Shown piece after piece: positions 1 to 8,892 of a stretch of 64,000 bases of DNA. The stretch is from Methanoculleus caldifontis (GTDB lineage Archaea > Halobacteriota > Methanomicrobia > Methanomicrobiales > Methanoculleaceae), in NCBI RefSeq assembly GCF_032842345.1, contig NZ_WBKO01000001.1:1302001-1366000 (forward strand), given 5' to 3'. Position 1 is the first letter of the stretch, and the number at the start of each line of letters is the position of its first letter. The notes under the pieces were generated by a model, which was not told the DNA's origin, searched no databases, and was given only the letters and a program-made list of their open reading frames with translations. Both the position numbers and the translations under genes were made by a program.

Positions 1-2075
1 GACGTCGTGATCCAGTTCGGACCGCAGATGTTGTACCGTGCCTCATACCCGTCTCCGGCGTTTCCGGCTCCGGTGATGGCGTGCCGGCAGTAGTCGAAGT
101 AGTTCGCCTCGATGAGCGCTACCGCGCCACCGGAGAGGCAGACACCATATCCAAGACCCGCCACCTGGTTGTGGTGGATGTTGTTGTGGTGGATGTACGC
201 GCCCGTCTTCATGTCGGAACCGCCGGTGCCGACAATGCCGATTGCGGCATTGCCCCAGCCGAAGATCTCACAGTTGTCCACTTCGAGATTCCGGTAGGTG
301 GTGTAGATACCGACGTTCGTCGACGATGCGCTGGTGCCCTTCTGAGGGCCTTCGATACGGAGACCGGTGATCCTCACATTCTGGCCCCCGACCGTAAAGA
401 GCCGGGTTCCGGCCGTCGTCTGGTAGATCCTGCCGCCGAGCGACCCGTTCTCGCCACGGTTGCTCGCGAGGGTAACCCCGGCGCGTATCGTGGTGGTCCG
501 GCCGCTCATGTCGATGTTGGCGTTCTCCTCAACCCAGATGATCTCTCCGGACTTTGCGGAGCTGAGCGCGTTTACGAGCTGGTTCGTCGTGCTGACGACG
601 TAGTTCGCACTGCTCTTGCTGACGCCGTTCTTGTACCCGCTACCTCCCCCTACCGGGCTTCCCGTGGGGTTGGCGTCCGCCCCATAGACGTTCTGGCCGG
701 GCGTCGGCGTCGGTGTCGGCGTCGGTGTCGGCGTCTTCGTCGGCGTCGGGGTCGGAGTTGCGGTAGGTGCCGGTGTCGGCGTCTTTGTAGGCGTCGGCGT
801 CGGCGTTGCCGTGGATGCACTCACCGTCATCGTCCTGGTGAGGACGTTGTTGGTCTCGTTGCTCTCCGCGATCCTGTCCACGTCGTCGACCGTCGCGGTG
901 ATCGTGTAGGTGCCTGCGGCTGCAGTCCAGGTTGAACCGGAAACGCCGCCGTTGGCAGTCACCGTGGCCGATTCGCCGGGAGCGATCGAGGCCGTGTGGT
1001 TGTCGGACCAGACCGCGGATCCCAGACTTCCGCTCGACGTAAAGGCTACGCCATGAGCCTTGCCGGACGGTGTCGCAGCAGTACCCTGGTTCGCAATCAC
1101 CGCTTTCATCGTGATCGTGTCACCGGTTACCGGGTTTTCCGGCACCCAGGAGATCTCGGTCACGACAAGGTCGGGCGTGCCGGGTGCTGCCGTGGGGGTT
1201 GCCGTCGGCGTCGCGGTCGGCGTTGCCGTTGGCGTGGGTGTTGGTGTCGCCGTCACTGTCGGTGTCGGCGTGGGAGACGACGTCGATTTAAACTCGACGT
1301 ATGCCATGTCGACCCATCCGGTGTCCATGGCTATCTGCACTGTGTGCTTGCCGGCGGTGAGCGGAATCTGCGCTGTGACCGGGGCAAACGTGTACCAGCT
1401 GCTGGTGTTGGGAGCGTTGACCGTGGCGACCTTCTCCCCGTCCACCAGCACCGAGAAGGTTCTGTCGTTCCCGGTGGTGCTGACGTAGAATGTGGCGTCG
1501 TAGGTGCCCGATGCAGCCACCTCCACTCCGGAGAACGTAAGCCATTCTCCTGCGTAGGTGTAGGCAATGACCGGCACGTCGACGGCGTTCCGTGTGCTGA
1601 TATCCACGTCTGTGTCATCGGTGCGGTATGTTGCATCGCCCTGGTTGCCGGCTACGGTGTCATGGTAGGCAACCCCTTCCCCTCCATAGTCGAAATCAAC
1701 AAAGTTGATACGGCCGGGCACTGAGTGCGCCTTGTAGGGCTTCTGCGCATCGGAAGGATCTTCCGTGCCAGTATCGGGGTTTGAGACTTTAACTTCGACC
1801 GGACTGCCCAGAGCATAGGTTCCGGCCTGGAAGAGTATGGTCCCGTTGCCGATGGCCTTTACTGCGGTCTGTATGACGTTGCTGTCATCCTGTCCCGCGA
1901 CTCCGCTGCTGATCACCTGACCAGTGCTGTCTTCTGCAATGACCGTTGTACCGTCGATGTACACAAGGATATCGTAGGTACCCTGTGATACCTCCTGATT
2001 TTGCGCGGCCTGTGCCGGTGCAGCCATGACAACTGCCAGGCACATTACCAGCGCAAGAAATAGGGGTTTTTTCAT
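1..2075 (-). CDS. Secreted beta-helix surface protein with CBM6-like and CARDB domains (C-terminus beyond window)
   Basis: A large secreted protein, 691 codons visible and still open at base 1. It starts at ATG 2075 with an AGGAG ribosome site 6-10 bases upstream. Residues 1-24 are a Sec signal peptide. About 60-95 resemble the first coil of a pectate-lyase-type helix. About 115-260 are a carbohydrate-binding CBM6/CBM35-like domain (PGRINFVDFDYGGEGVAYHD, GEWLTF). A Thr-Pro linker follows, then a CARDB adhesion domain (about 295-400), a second Thr-Pro linker, and a right-handed parallel beta-helix from about 450 (NVGIYTTYRNLEVDNCEIFG, YIHHNNIHHN). It probably binds or processes polysaccharide at the cell surface. 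Substrate and catalytic activity cannot be told from the visible part. Confidence 0.85.
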   Translation of the reverse strand, partial: MKKPLFLALVMCLAVVMAAPAQAAQNQEVSQGTYDILVYIDGTTVIAEDSTGQVISSGVAGQDDSNVIQTAVKAIGNGTILFQAGTYALGSPVEVKVSNPDTGTEDPSDAQKPYKAHSVPGRINFVDFDYGGEGVAYHDTVAGNQGDATYRTDDTDVDISTRNAVDVPVIAYTYAGEWLTFSGVEVAASGTYDATFYVSTTGNDRTFSVLVDGEKVATVNAPNTSSWYTFAPVTAQIPLTAGKHTVQIAMDTGWVDMAYVEFKSTSSPTPTPTVTATPTPTPTATPTATPTATPTAAPGTPDLVVTEISWVPENPVTGDTITMKAVIANQGTAATPSGKAHGVAFTSSGSLGSAVWSDNHTASIAPGESATVTANGGVSGSTWTAAAGTYTITATVDDVDRIAESNETNNVLTRTMTVSASTATPTPTPTKTPTPAPTATPTPTPTKTPTPTPTPTPTPGQNVYGADANPTGSPVGGGSGYKNGVSKSSANYVVSTTNQLVNALSSAKSGEIIWVEENANIDMSGRTTTIRAGVTLASNRGENGSLGGRIYQTTAGTRLFTVGGQNVRITGLRIEGPQKGTSASSTNVGIYTTYRNLEVDNCEIFGWGNAAIGIVGTGGSDMKTGAYIHHNNIHHNQVAGLGYGVCLSGGAVALIEANYFDYCRHAITGAGNAGDGYEARYNICGPNWITT
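693..815 (-). repeat. Thr-Pro linker coded by GTCGGC hexamers
   Basis: Tandem degenerate GTCGGC/GTCGGT hexamers encode a (Thr-Pro)n linker between the CARDB domain and the beta-helix of the surface protein. A second tract of the same kind lies at about 1191-1273. Such tracts change length easily by slippage. Confidence 0.75.
1191..1273 (-). repeat. Second Thr-Pro hexamer tract
   Basis: Gene-internal GGCGTTGCCGTC-type hexamers encode a Thr-Pro/Ala linker between the CBM6-like domain and the CARDB domain. Confidence 0.7.
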
Positions 2076-2165
2076 GTCGATTCTCCTAGATCCCCCCTGA
2101 GAGGAACCGTTGGCCCTCCCGGAGGGGAGGTGAGGGTGAATCCCTCAGAGTTAATTCATCTTTCT

Positions 2166-2177
2166 CATATTTAAAAC
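2166..2177 (-). promoter_or_regulatory. Probable TATA box of the beta-helix protein gene
   Basis: On the minus strand the AT-rich word GTTTTAAATATG lies about 90 bases before the start codon, implying a leader of roughly 65 bases. This fits an archaeal promoter; the position is inferred by eye. Confidence 0.45.
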
Positions 2178-2781
2178 AGTATGTCGGATGAACGCTAGTT
2201 AAAATGCTCAATATGGTTATTTCACGAAAAATAATCGTTGGTTTTCTTGTATGGGTGATATTCAAACAAATTGTAACCAGAAAGGATTTATATTATATTT
2301 GGATATTTTGTCTGACTGCCCGCTGGAACCGGAGTTTGAGACGTCGGCAGGTTTCGGGCAGGACCGAAGCGCCGTCCGGCGCCTCCCTGCCGCACCCTGT
2401 CGAGCAGAGTGGTTCTCCGGGTTACCTGGCGGCGCAAGCCGGATCGTAGCCGCTGTTTCTACCGGGGGAAGAACCGTTGCCGGAATGCGGTCGCGGAAAA
2501 GGATTCCCGGGAAGATGACCGCCTTTCTCACCCGGCCCGGACGAGCTCAAGCCCCCGCCGGCGTCGGCGACGTCCCGCATCCGGGTGGCCGATCGCCATC
2601 GACCCATCAGCCCGGATGGGAGACCTTCCTGCATTGGGGAGAGCCTCTCCACGCACTGCTCGATCGCATGGGTTCGTTCGCCGCTCTTCTCTGCCGTCCG
2701 GGGTTTAACGGTCAGATAAGCGTTGTCGGGCGGGGACTGCAAAATGGTGGTGCGGGGGATCTCAACCCGCCCCCGGCCCCG
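2178..2781. other. Intergenic region without a recognisable gene
   Basis: The first part (to about 2310) is unusually AT-rich for this genome and holds a plus-strand TATA-like word, GGATTTATATTATATTTGG, near 2285-2303. The rest is GC-rich. Open frames here on both strands have no recognisable family features and read like shadow coding. No tRNA-like fold was noticed. Confidence 0.5.
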
Positions 2782-3939
2782 TTATCTCGAGAAGAGGAGG
2801 GAGAGGAGTTCGGGTGCCTGCACGAGCCCGAACGACCCTTTCGCCGCATCGCGCTCGGAGAACGCACGGACGTCATCCTTTCCCTTCCCGAGCACCGCGA
2901 ACGGCACCGGGTCGGCGGTGTGGGTCTTACACCTGATCGGCGTCGGGTGGTCGGGGAGGACCGCGACGGTCGTCTCCGGCCGGTCCAGGATGATCCCGAT
3001 CACCTCGTCGAGCCGCTCGATCGCGCGCACCTTCTCCTCCACGCTCCCCATGTGCCCGGCCTCGTCGGGGGCCTCGACGTGCATGTAGACGAAGTCGAGG
3101 CGCTCGAGGGCGTCGAGCGTGTACCGGGCCTTCGCTTCGTAATCGGTGTCGAGGAACCCCGTCGCGCCCGGGACCCGGATCGTCTCCATCCCGGCGAGGC
3201 GGGCGATGCCGTTTAAGAGGTCGACGGCGGAGATGACACCGCCGGCAAGGCCGTACTTCTCCTGGAAGGACGTAATGGACGGTCTCCTGCCGCCGCTCCA
3301 CGGCCAGACCTCCGTTGCCGGGGTCTTCCCCTCCTCTCTGCGGCGCCGGTTGACCGGATGGTCGGCAAAGACCTCCCGGGACCGCTCCATGCAGTCGAGG
3401 AGGATACCGGCATCCTCTCCGCGCGGGAGGTAGTCTTCGACCGACCTGCCGACGATGTCGTGGGGCGGGGTGGTCGCGGCGCCGTGCGCTCCGGAGACGA
3501 CCATCAGGTTCCGGTAACTGATCCCCGGGTAGACCCGGACATCGTCGCCGAGCGCAGCGCCGAGGTCGCGGAGGAGCTCGGCACCTTCGGCGCTGGAGAT
3601 GTGCCCGGCGTTGAAGTCCTCCATCGTCCCGTCCCGGATCGCGACCAGGTTGCACCGGTAGGCCATCTCCCCGTCCCCGATGGCGACTCCCATGCTGGCC
3701 GCTTCGAGCGGCCCCCTCCCTGTGTATGCGGTGCGGGGGTCGTAGCCCAGGATGGAGAGGTTCGCGACGTCGCTCCCCGGCTCAAATCCCGGCGGCACGG
3801 TCCGGAGCATCCCGCACCGGCCTTCCCGGGCGATCCTGTCCATATTCGGTGTCTCTGCGTATTCGAGGGGTGTCCTGTTCCCCAGTTCGGCAAGCGGCTC
3901 GTCGGCCATGCCGTCTCCGAGAATGATGACGTACTTCAT
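2782..3939 (-). CDS. apgM: 2,3-bisphosphoglycerate-independent phosphoglycerate mutase, archaeal type
   Basis: Interconverts 3- and 2-phosphoglycerate in the cytoplasm for gluconeogenesis/glycolysis. The 385-residue protein belongs to the alkaline-phosphatase-fold, metal-dependent archaeal family. Visible signatures are the N-terminal metal site GDGMADE, the motif PGSDVANLSILGYDP with the phospho-accepting Ser, HVEAPDEAGHMG, and the C-terminal metal site LPDHPTP. Length is close to other archaeal ApgM proteins. ATG 3939 directly precedes KYVIILGDG, the usual N-terminus. It stands alone, convergent with nothing and followed by a long spacer. Confidence 0.95.
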   Translation of the reverse strand: MKYVIILGDGMADEPLAELGNRTPLEYAETPNMDRIAREGRCGMLRTVPPGFEPGSDVANLSILGYDPRTAYTGRGPLEAASMGVAIGDGEMAYRCNLVAIRDGTMEDFNAGHISSAEGAELLRDLGAALGDDVRVYPGISYRNLMVVSGAHGAATTPPHDIVGRSVEDYLPRGEDAGILLDCMERSREVFADHPVNRRRREEGKTPATEVWPWSGGRRPSITSFQEKYGLAGGVISAVDLLNGIARLAGMETIRVPGATGFLDTDYEAKARYTLDALERLDFVYMHVEAPDEAGHMGSVEEKVRAIERLDEVIGIILDRPETTVAVLPDHPTPIRCKTHTADPVPFAVLGKGKDDVRAFSERDAAKGSFGLVQAPELLSLLFSR

Positions 3940-4007
3940 GTGAATCCTGGTGCAATCCTGATGGTCCCTGAACCGCTGCTCCGGCCGAAAAGGGCGGGGT
4001 CGGCCCT

Positions 4008-4940
4008 TTACCCGAGCATGGCGCGAACCGCCGCGCGGACGCTCTCTTCAGACGTGGTCCGGCACCGCCAGCCGAGACCCTTGAGTTTCTCGACCGAGAG
4101 CTGCATCCTCGGGACATCGCCGACCCAGCCGCGCGCGCCGCCGGTGAACCGGTACCTGACACCCGATAGACCCATCTCTTCCGCGACGATATCGGCGATC
4201 CTGACGACGTCGATCCAGTCCTCAGAACCGATGTTGAAGGTGTTGACCGGGTCGTGCGAGTGCTCGATCCCGAACCGGACGGCGCGGACGCACTCCCCCA
4301 CCTCCAGGTAGGACTTCGTCTGCCTCCCGTCGCCGAGGATCTCGAGTTCGTGCGGGTTCTCGCGGAGTTTCCGGATGAAGTCGGAGATGACGCCGTGACC
4401 GCTCCGCTCGCCGATGATGTTTGCGAACCGGTAGACCCAGGACGTCATCTCAAACGAGTGGCAGTAGGACGATATGAGCGCCTCGCAGGCGAGTTTCGTC
4501 GCACCGTAGACCGATATCGGCTCGAGGGGCGTATACGTCTCGGGCGTCGGGATGACGGAGGCTTCGCCGTAGACGGTCGAGGTCGAGGTGAAGACCAGTT
4601 CCGGAACACCGTGCGCCCGCATCGCCTCGAGCACCCGGTAGGTGGCGACGATGTTATTCCTTATCTGGGAGTCCGGGGTCACGGCGCTCTGCCGGACATC
4701 GGGGTCTGCGGCGATGTGGTAGACCCGGTCTGCGCCGCTGAAGCGTTCCTGCCAGCCGTCGTCGAGCAGGTTCTGCCTGACGAAGGCGACCTGCCCGCTC
4801 GCCGCGTGCCGCGCGAGGTTCCTCTCGGTGCCCGCGCTGCAGTCATCGATGACCAGCACGTCGTCGCCCGCCGCGACCAGCGCGTCGACGATGTGCGAAC
4901 CGATGAAGCCGGCACCGCCCGTTACGATACAGAACATCAT
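4008..4940 (-). CDS. NAD-dependent sugar-nucleotide epimerase/dehydratase (GalE-like)
   Basis: Extended short-chain dehydrogenase, 310 residues. The N-terminal NAD-binding motif TGGAGFIGS, the catalytic Ser/Thr region TSTSTVYG and the YGATK catalytic pair (YxxxK) are intact, and a substrate-domain segment RFANIIGERSGHGVISDF follows. Most likely it interconverts UDP-sugars for surface glycans. The start is ATG 4940 (or 4937) with GGGAGG about 12 bases upstream; an upstream in-frame extension to 5198 lacks family similarity and was not used. The exact sugar substrate cannot be read from sequence. Confidence 0.88.
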   Translation of the reverse strand: MMFCIVTGGAGFIGSHIVDALVAAGDDVLVIDDCSAGTERNLARHAASGQVAFVRQNLLDDGWQERFSGADRVYHIAADPDVRQSAVTPDSQIRNNIVATYRVLEAMRAHGVPELVFTSTSTVYGEASVIPTPETYTPLEPISVYGATKLACEALISSYCHSFEMTSWVYRFANIIGERSGHGVISDFIRKLRENPHELEILGDGRQTKSYLEVGECVRAVRFGIEHSHDPVNTFNIGSEDWIDVVRIADIVAEEMGLSGVRYRFTGGARGWVGDVPRMQLSVEKLKGLGWRCRTTSEESVRAAVRAMLG

Positions 4941-5366
4941 AGAATAGTATCCCTCCCATGCTATAGGGTTACTGGATGCGACGCCGGGGGAGGGGCCGGA
5001 CCGGCGGCTCCCGCCTCCGCATCCGGCCCTGCGGGATTCGGGCGAACATACATCGATCCTCCCCGGGACAGTGACCTCTGCGTCGTCCCGGTGACGGCGC
5101 CGGCGCGGTGCGTGAGGAAAGGTTAATGCCTTTGTCTGGTTCACGTTATGGCCCGGTAATATGCACCGGGGCATCTTTTTCATAAGCGCCTCCGGCATAT
5201 CAGGATCACAAGGAGTTGTTCAGTTGAGAGAGTCCCATACCCGTGGCAGGTCCGGCCGGCTTTCGGTCGCCGCTGCCGAACCGATCCCCGCCTTCGTCCG
5301 GGCATCCGCCGGCTCCGGCCGTACCGGCATCCCGAAGCGCACCCTCGCCCGTCACGGAGCCGGAGC
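4941..5366. other. Divergent intergenic region, no gene recognised
   Basis: 426 bases between the divergent epimerase and DUF368 genes. It contains a short inverted repeat CCCGG-N9-CCGGG around 5154-5172 and presumably both promoters. Open frames through it lack family features. Confidence 0.4.
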
Positions 5367-6239
5367 ATGAACCCGCGTCCGGATCTGCGGGAGCATGCCG
5401 GGATCTACCTGCGCGGCCTCGCGATGGGGGCCTGCGACATCGTCCCCGGCGTATCGGGGGGGACGATCGCCCTCATCACCGGGATCTACGAGCGGCTGAT
5501 CGGGGCCATCGGCAGCGTCGACCCGACCTCGGTGAAACACCTCGCGAGGGGGGACTTCGGGTCGTTCCGGGCAGATCTCGAGAAGATCGACCTTCTCTTT
5601 CTCATCGCGCTCCTTGCCGGGATCGGCACCGCCTTCCTCCTGATGTCGCGGGTGATCCTCTTCCTCCTCGAGAACCACGCGGTGGAGACCTACTCGTTCT
5701 TCCTCGGCCTCATCATCGCCTCTGCGGTCGCTATATTCCTCGAGATCCGTTCTCCTGGCGCGGCCACCCTCGTCTACCTCGGCGTCGGGACCGGTGTGGG
5801 CTACCTCATCGGGGGTCTCGGCCACCTTGAGATCGGTCACTCCCTGCCGATCCTCTTCCTCACCGGGATGGCGGCGCTCTGCGCCATGATCCTCCCCGGG
5901 ATATCGGGGGCCTACATAACCCTGGTCCTCAACCAGTACGAGTACATGCTTGCGGCGATCAGGACCTTCTCGCTCCCCGAGATCGTCGCCTATGTCGCCG
6001 GCGGCGTCGTCGGCCTCCTCCTCTTTACCAGGGGTCTCAAGTATCTCCTGAAGACCCACCACGCCGCGATGCTCGCCCTGCTCACCGGGCTGATGCTCGG
6101 CTCGGCGAGGATGCTCTGGGAGAGGGGCGCCGCGGCCGGCGATATGCTGGCCGGCGGCCTGGTCTTCTTCCTCGTCGGGCTCGTCGCTGTCGGCGCGGTG
6201 GAGTATCTGAAGAGGCGCTACCGGGGCGCCGCGGCCTGA
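5367..6239 (+). CDS. DUF368 membrane protein, probable polyprenyl-phosphate translocase
   Basis: A 290-residue polytopic membrane protein. The N-terminal RGLAMGACDIVPGVSGGTIALI and the repeat-related LCAMILPGISGAYITLVL later in the chain are the paired DUF368 signatures, which reflect an internal duplication. DUF368 members of bacteria (PopT) have been shown to recycle undecaprenyl phosphate across the membrane. In an archaeon the corresponding lipid would be dolichyl phosphate, so a role in recycling the glycan carrier is an inference. A T-run at 6249-6254 just after the stop may end the transcript. Confidence 0.88.
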   Translation: MNPRPDLREHAGIYLRGLAMGACDIVPGVSGGTIALITGIYERLIGAIGSVDPTSVKHLARGDFGSFRADLEKIDLLFLIALLAGIGTAFLLMSRVILFLLENHAVETYSFFLGLIIASAVAIFLEIRSPGAATLVYLGVGTGVGYLIGGLGHLEIGHSLPILFLTGMAALCAMILPGISGAYITLVLNQYEYMLAAIRTFSLPEIVAYVAGGVVGLLLFTRGLKYLLKTHHAAMLALLTGLMLGSARMLWERGAAAGDMLAGGLVFFLVGLVAVGAVEYLKRRYRGAAA

Positions 6240-6248
6240 CCTCTGCCC

Positions 6249-6254
6249 TTTTTT
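6249..6254 (+). terminator. U-rich terminator after DUF368 gene
   Basis: A run of six T nine bases after the DUF368 stop codon, the usual archaeal oligo-U termination signal. Confidence 0.4.
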
Positions 6255-6307
6255 ACGGGTCGATCCGAAAACTTACTTCCGCCCGAAGGTGCAACGAGAT
6301 CCATATC

Positions 6308-7180
6308 ATGTTCATCGGCATCGATCACGGCACAACCGCGATGCGTTTCTCTACCGGGACACAGGAGTTCAAGATCTCCCGTGAAGAGGCCAGGAATTTC
6401 TCGGTCGGCGACCTTGCCTGCCTCTCCCCTCTTGAGGAGATCGAGGGAATTGCCGTCTGCTACTCGATGGGCGACGGCATCTCTGCCATCACCGATATCA
6501 GAAAGGTCGAGAACCGGGGCGTCATCTCGCGGGAGGGCGCCGGTAAGCACATCGGCGGCGGCACAAGAGTCTACGACGAGATCAGAGAGAGCGGGCTCCC
6601 CGCCGTCGTGATCCCCGGGCTGCACCGCGCGTCGCCGACCGATCCGAGGTTCAAGGCATACTCCCACCAGGCCAGCCCTGAGAAGATCGGGATCCTGTAT
6701 GAGGTCGTGCACGACCTCGGTGGAGACGTCGTGGTCTGTGACGCGAGTTCCAACACCGTCACCCTTCTATCGACCGGCGGCCGGGTCACCGGCGCGTTCG
6801 ATGCCTGCATCTTTGCGCCCGGCACCCAGCACGGCGCGCTGGACGTGGACGCCATCCGGCGGATCGACGGGGGCGAGTCCACGGCGAACGACGCCTTCCT
6901 CCACGCGGGCCTGGACTACACGGTGCCGGCCGAGATCAGGGTGGAGACGATGGCGATGTTCGCCGCGATGGAGTGCGCCGCGATGCTCCTCATAAATCCG
7001 GGCGCAGAGATCGCTCTCGCCGGATCCATGGCGCCCGCGATCGCACCCGGCGTGGAGGCGCTCCTCTCCCGCGAGGTCGCCGTCTACGACGAGTGGTGCG
7101 CAGCCCGCGGGCTTGCCCGGATCGCCCGCGACGTCTTCTCGGGAGCAGCCGGGATCCTCGGCCTTCCCGTGGAGCGGTGA
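6308..7180 (+). CDS. Methanogenesis marker protein 12
   Basis: A 290-residue member of the ASKHA (sugar kinase/Hsp70/actin) fold family found in essentially all methanogens and used as genome marker 12 for methanogenesis; the biochemical role is not established. The N-terminal phosphate-binding loop GIDHGTTAMRF and a second nucleotide-site segment VVVCDASSNTVTLL are visible, followed by DACIFAPGTQHGALDVDAIR. It is related to acetate/butyrate-kinase-type proteins. It starts at ATG 6308, 68 bases after DUF368. Confidence 0.9.
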   Translation: MFIGIDHGTTAMRFSTGTQEFKISREEARNFSVGDLACLSPLEEIEGIAVCYSMGDGISAITDIRKVENRGVISREGAGKHIGGGTRVYDEIRESGLPAVVIPGLHRASPTDPRFKAYSHQASPEKIGILYEVVHDLGGDVVVCDASSNTVTLLSTGGRVTGAFDACIFAPGTQHGALDVDAIRRIDGGESTANDAFLHAGLDYTVPAEIRVETMAMFAAMECAAMLLINPGAEIALAGSMAPAIAPGVEALLSREVAVYDEWCAARGLARIARDVFSGAAGILGLPVER

Positions 7181-7304
7181 CTCCCGCTCGCGGCTGGCGC
7201 AGCGCTCCTGCGGGGAAAATCGGGGAGGGAACGGCCCTCCTCTTTTGTAATCTTTTATGTGGTGCCGGGTAGTATAGTGGAACGAGGAGGAACCAGTAAC
7301 AAGC

Positions 7305-7922
7305 ATGCAGCCCGACTGCCCCAGCATAGCCGACCTCATGCTCCTGATGACGTCACGTCTCGAAGAGACTGCGCGCGCGATAGACCAGGAGAGAGCAGGT
7401 CGGTTTCTCGACGAGATCCTCAGCGCAAAACGGATATACCTTGCCGGTGCCGGACGTTCGGGTCTGGTCGCGCGGGCGTTCGCCCAGCGCCTGATGCACC
7501 TCGGCTTTGAGAGTTACGTCATCGGTGAGACGATCACGCCCGCGTTCGGGCACGAAGATGTTCTTGTTGCGTTCTCGGGCTCGGGCGAGACCCAGTCCGT
7601 CGCGGATGCATGCGAGACCGCAAAGGAGATCGGGGGGAAGATCTGCCTCATCACCTCGACGCCCGATTCGCACATCGGCCGTATGGCCGACTGCATCGTC
7701 GAGATCGGGAACGACCTGTTCAAAGACCCGGATATCCCGCGGGACTTTGAGATCCGCCAGCTCACCGGGCAGTACCGGTCGGTCTCCCTCTCCTTTGCCC
7801 CGCTCGGGACCCTCTTTGAGACGGCGGCATTGGTCTTTTCGGATGCTGTCGTCTCGGCTCTGATGGAAGTGCGGCACTGCACTCTCGAGGATTTGAGAAG
7901 CCGTCTTGCGAACGTCCAGTGA
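7305..7922 (+). CDS. hxlB: 6-phospho-3-hexuloisomerase
   Basis: Isomerises D-arabino-hex-3-ulose 6-phosphate and fructose 6-phosphate. With hexulose-6-phosphate synthase (the fused gene at 44219) it forms the ribulose monophosphate route that many archaea run in reverse to make ribulose 5-phosphate for nucleotides, in place of the oxidative pentose pathway. The 205-residue protein is a single SIS domain: AGAGRSGLVARAFAQRLMHLG, VAFSGSGETQSV and the C-terminal helix LMEVRHCTLEDLRSRLANVQ. GAGGAGG at 7284-7290 is the ribosome site, spaced somewhat far (14 bases) from ATG 7305; no nearer in-frame start exists. Confidence 0.9.
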   Translation: MQPDCPSIADLMLLMTSRLEETARAIDQERAGRFLDEILSAKRIYLAGAGRSGLVARAFAQRLMHLGFESYVIGETITPAFGHEDVLVAFSGSGETQSVADACETAKEIGGKICLITSTPDSHIGRMADCIVEIGNDLFKDPDIPRDFEIRQLTGQYRSVSLSFAPLGTLFETAALVFSDAVVSALMEVRHCTLEDLRSRLANVQ

Positions 7923-8044
7923 ATGGAACCCCCTTCGCCTATCGGCCGGCACTTCCCGGTCATCGGCAAAAAATTAAGTTGTCTCGCGGCCAACGGGTGC
8001 TCCAGCACGCCTGCGACACCTGCGGGTCTTGTCGGGTGCCGGAG

Positions 8045-8054
8045 TATTTATATT
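8045..8054 (+). promoter_or_regulatory. TATA box of the por operon
   Basis: TATTTATATT in a strongly AT-rich island about 40 bases before the TTG start of porC. With usual archaeal spacing, transcription would begin around 8075-8080, leaving a very short leader that still includes the AAAGGGGG ribosome site at 8072-8079. Confidence 0.55.
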
Positions 8055-8086
8055 ATTAATCATTAAGATTTAAAGGGGGTTTTTGT

Positions 8087-8632
8087 TTGAGAGAGTTACG
8101 CATTCATGGCCGGGGTGGCCAGGGCTCCGTGACCGCCGCCGAACTCATTGCTTTCGCGGCGTTTGAGGGCGGCGTGTATGCCCAGGCATTTCCGGCCTTC
8201 GGCGTGGAGCGCCGGGGTGCCCCGGTTCAGGCGTTTGTCCGCTTCAGCGATGCCAGAATCCGGCTGCGCAGCCAGGTCTACGAACCCGACTACATCATCG
8301 TCCAAGATCCCACCCTGATCAGGGATGTGGACGTCTTCATGGGCATGAAGTCGGGCGGTATCGCCATCGTCAACACCGAAAAACCCGATTTCGACGCCCG
8401 GGTCCCGGAGGGCGTGAAGGTCTACACCATCGATGCAACGACCATCGCGCTCGAAGAACTCGGTGTACCCATCACCAATACCACCCTGATGGGCGCTTTC
8501 GCCGCAGCAACCGGCGAGATCAAGCTCGAGTCGCTCGAACATGCACTGCGGAACCGGTTCTCCGGGAGCATGGCCGATAAGAACGTCCGGGCGGCACAGC
8601 GCGCATACAATCAGGTCGGGGGTGCTCTTTAA
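8087..8632 (+). CDS. porC: Pyruvate:ferredoxin oxidoreductase gamma subunit
   Basis: Gamma subunit (181 residues) of the four-subunit 2-oxoacid:ferredoxin oxidoreductase that makes pyruvate from acetyl-CoA and CO2 in methanogens. The family opening IHGRGGQGSVTAAELIA and the segment FPAFGVERRGAPVQAFVR are conserved. Translation starts at TTG, chosen because AAAGGGGG lies 8 bases ahead and the protein begins at the usual place. It is first of four abutting genes (gamma-delta-alpha-beta), the methanogen Por order; its TAA overlaps the ATG of porD by one base. Confidence 0.93.
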   Translation: MRELRIHGRGGQGSVTAAELIAFAAFEGGVYAQAFPAFGVERRGAPVQAFVRFSDARIRLRSQVYEPDYIIVQDPTLIRDVDVFMGMKSGGIAIVNTEKPDFDARVPEGVKVYTIDATTIALEELGVPITNTTLMGAFAAATGEIKLESLEHALRNRFSGSMADKNVRAAQRAYNQVGGAL

Positions 8633-8892
8633 TGGCATTGCGAGTCGGCTGCGCTGCGGCACCTGGCAGGGCGCTTGACAATAAGACCGGCGCCTGGCGG
8701 GTCTTCAAACCGGGATTCGAGCCCGAGAAGTGTACGAAGTGCGGCATGTGCGCTCTGGTCTGCCCGGAGGGGTGCGTCCGCGAGACGGAGGAGGGCACGT
8801 TCGAGCCCGACCTCGACTACTGCAAGGGTTGCGGCATCTGCGCGGAGGTCTGCCCGAAGAAAGGCATCACGATGGAGAAGGAGGAGAAATAA
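8632..8892 (+). CDS. porD: Pyruvate:ferredoxin oxidoreductase delta subunit (2x[4Fe-4S])
   Basis: Small electron-transfer subunit, 86 residues. Two bacterial-ferredoxin motifs are complete: CTKCGMCALVCPEG and CKGCGICAEVCPKKG, each with three clustered Cys plus the distant CP Cys. It passes electrons from the thiamine-diphosphate site of alpha/beta to external ferredoxin. It overlaps porC by one base and porA by one base (ATAATG), implying coupled translation. Confidence 0.94.
   Translation: MALRVGCAAAPGRALDNKTGAWRVFKPGFEPEKCTKCGMCALVCPEGCVRETEEGTFEPDLDYCKGCGICAEVCPKKGITMEKEEK

Noticed and set aside
693-1273. Hexamer tracts as a microsatellite or CRISPR-like locus
   Set aside because: They are in frame in a secreted protein and code for Thr-Pro linkers between folded domains.
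2251-3216. Long plus-strand open frame (321 codons)
   Set aside because: Its second half is antisense to apgM and its first half has no family features; the composition is typical of shadow frames in GC-rich DNA.
5352-6062. Highly charged 236-codon minus-strand frame
   Set aside because: It lies wholly opposite the DUF368 gene and consists of Glu/Asp/Arg-rich sequence produced by the complement of hydrophobic codons.
7261-7304. tRNA-like 5 prime end GCCGGGTAGTATAGTGG before hxlB
   Set aside because: No matching anticodon arm, T-arm or acceptor 3 prime half follows; the sequence runs straight into the hxlB ribosome site and start.
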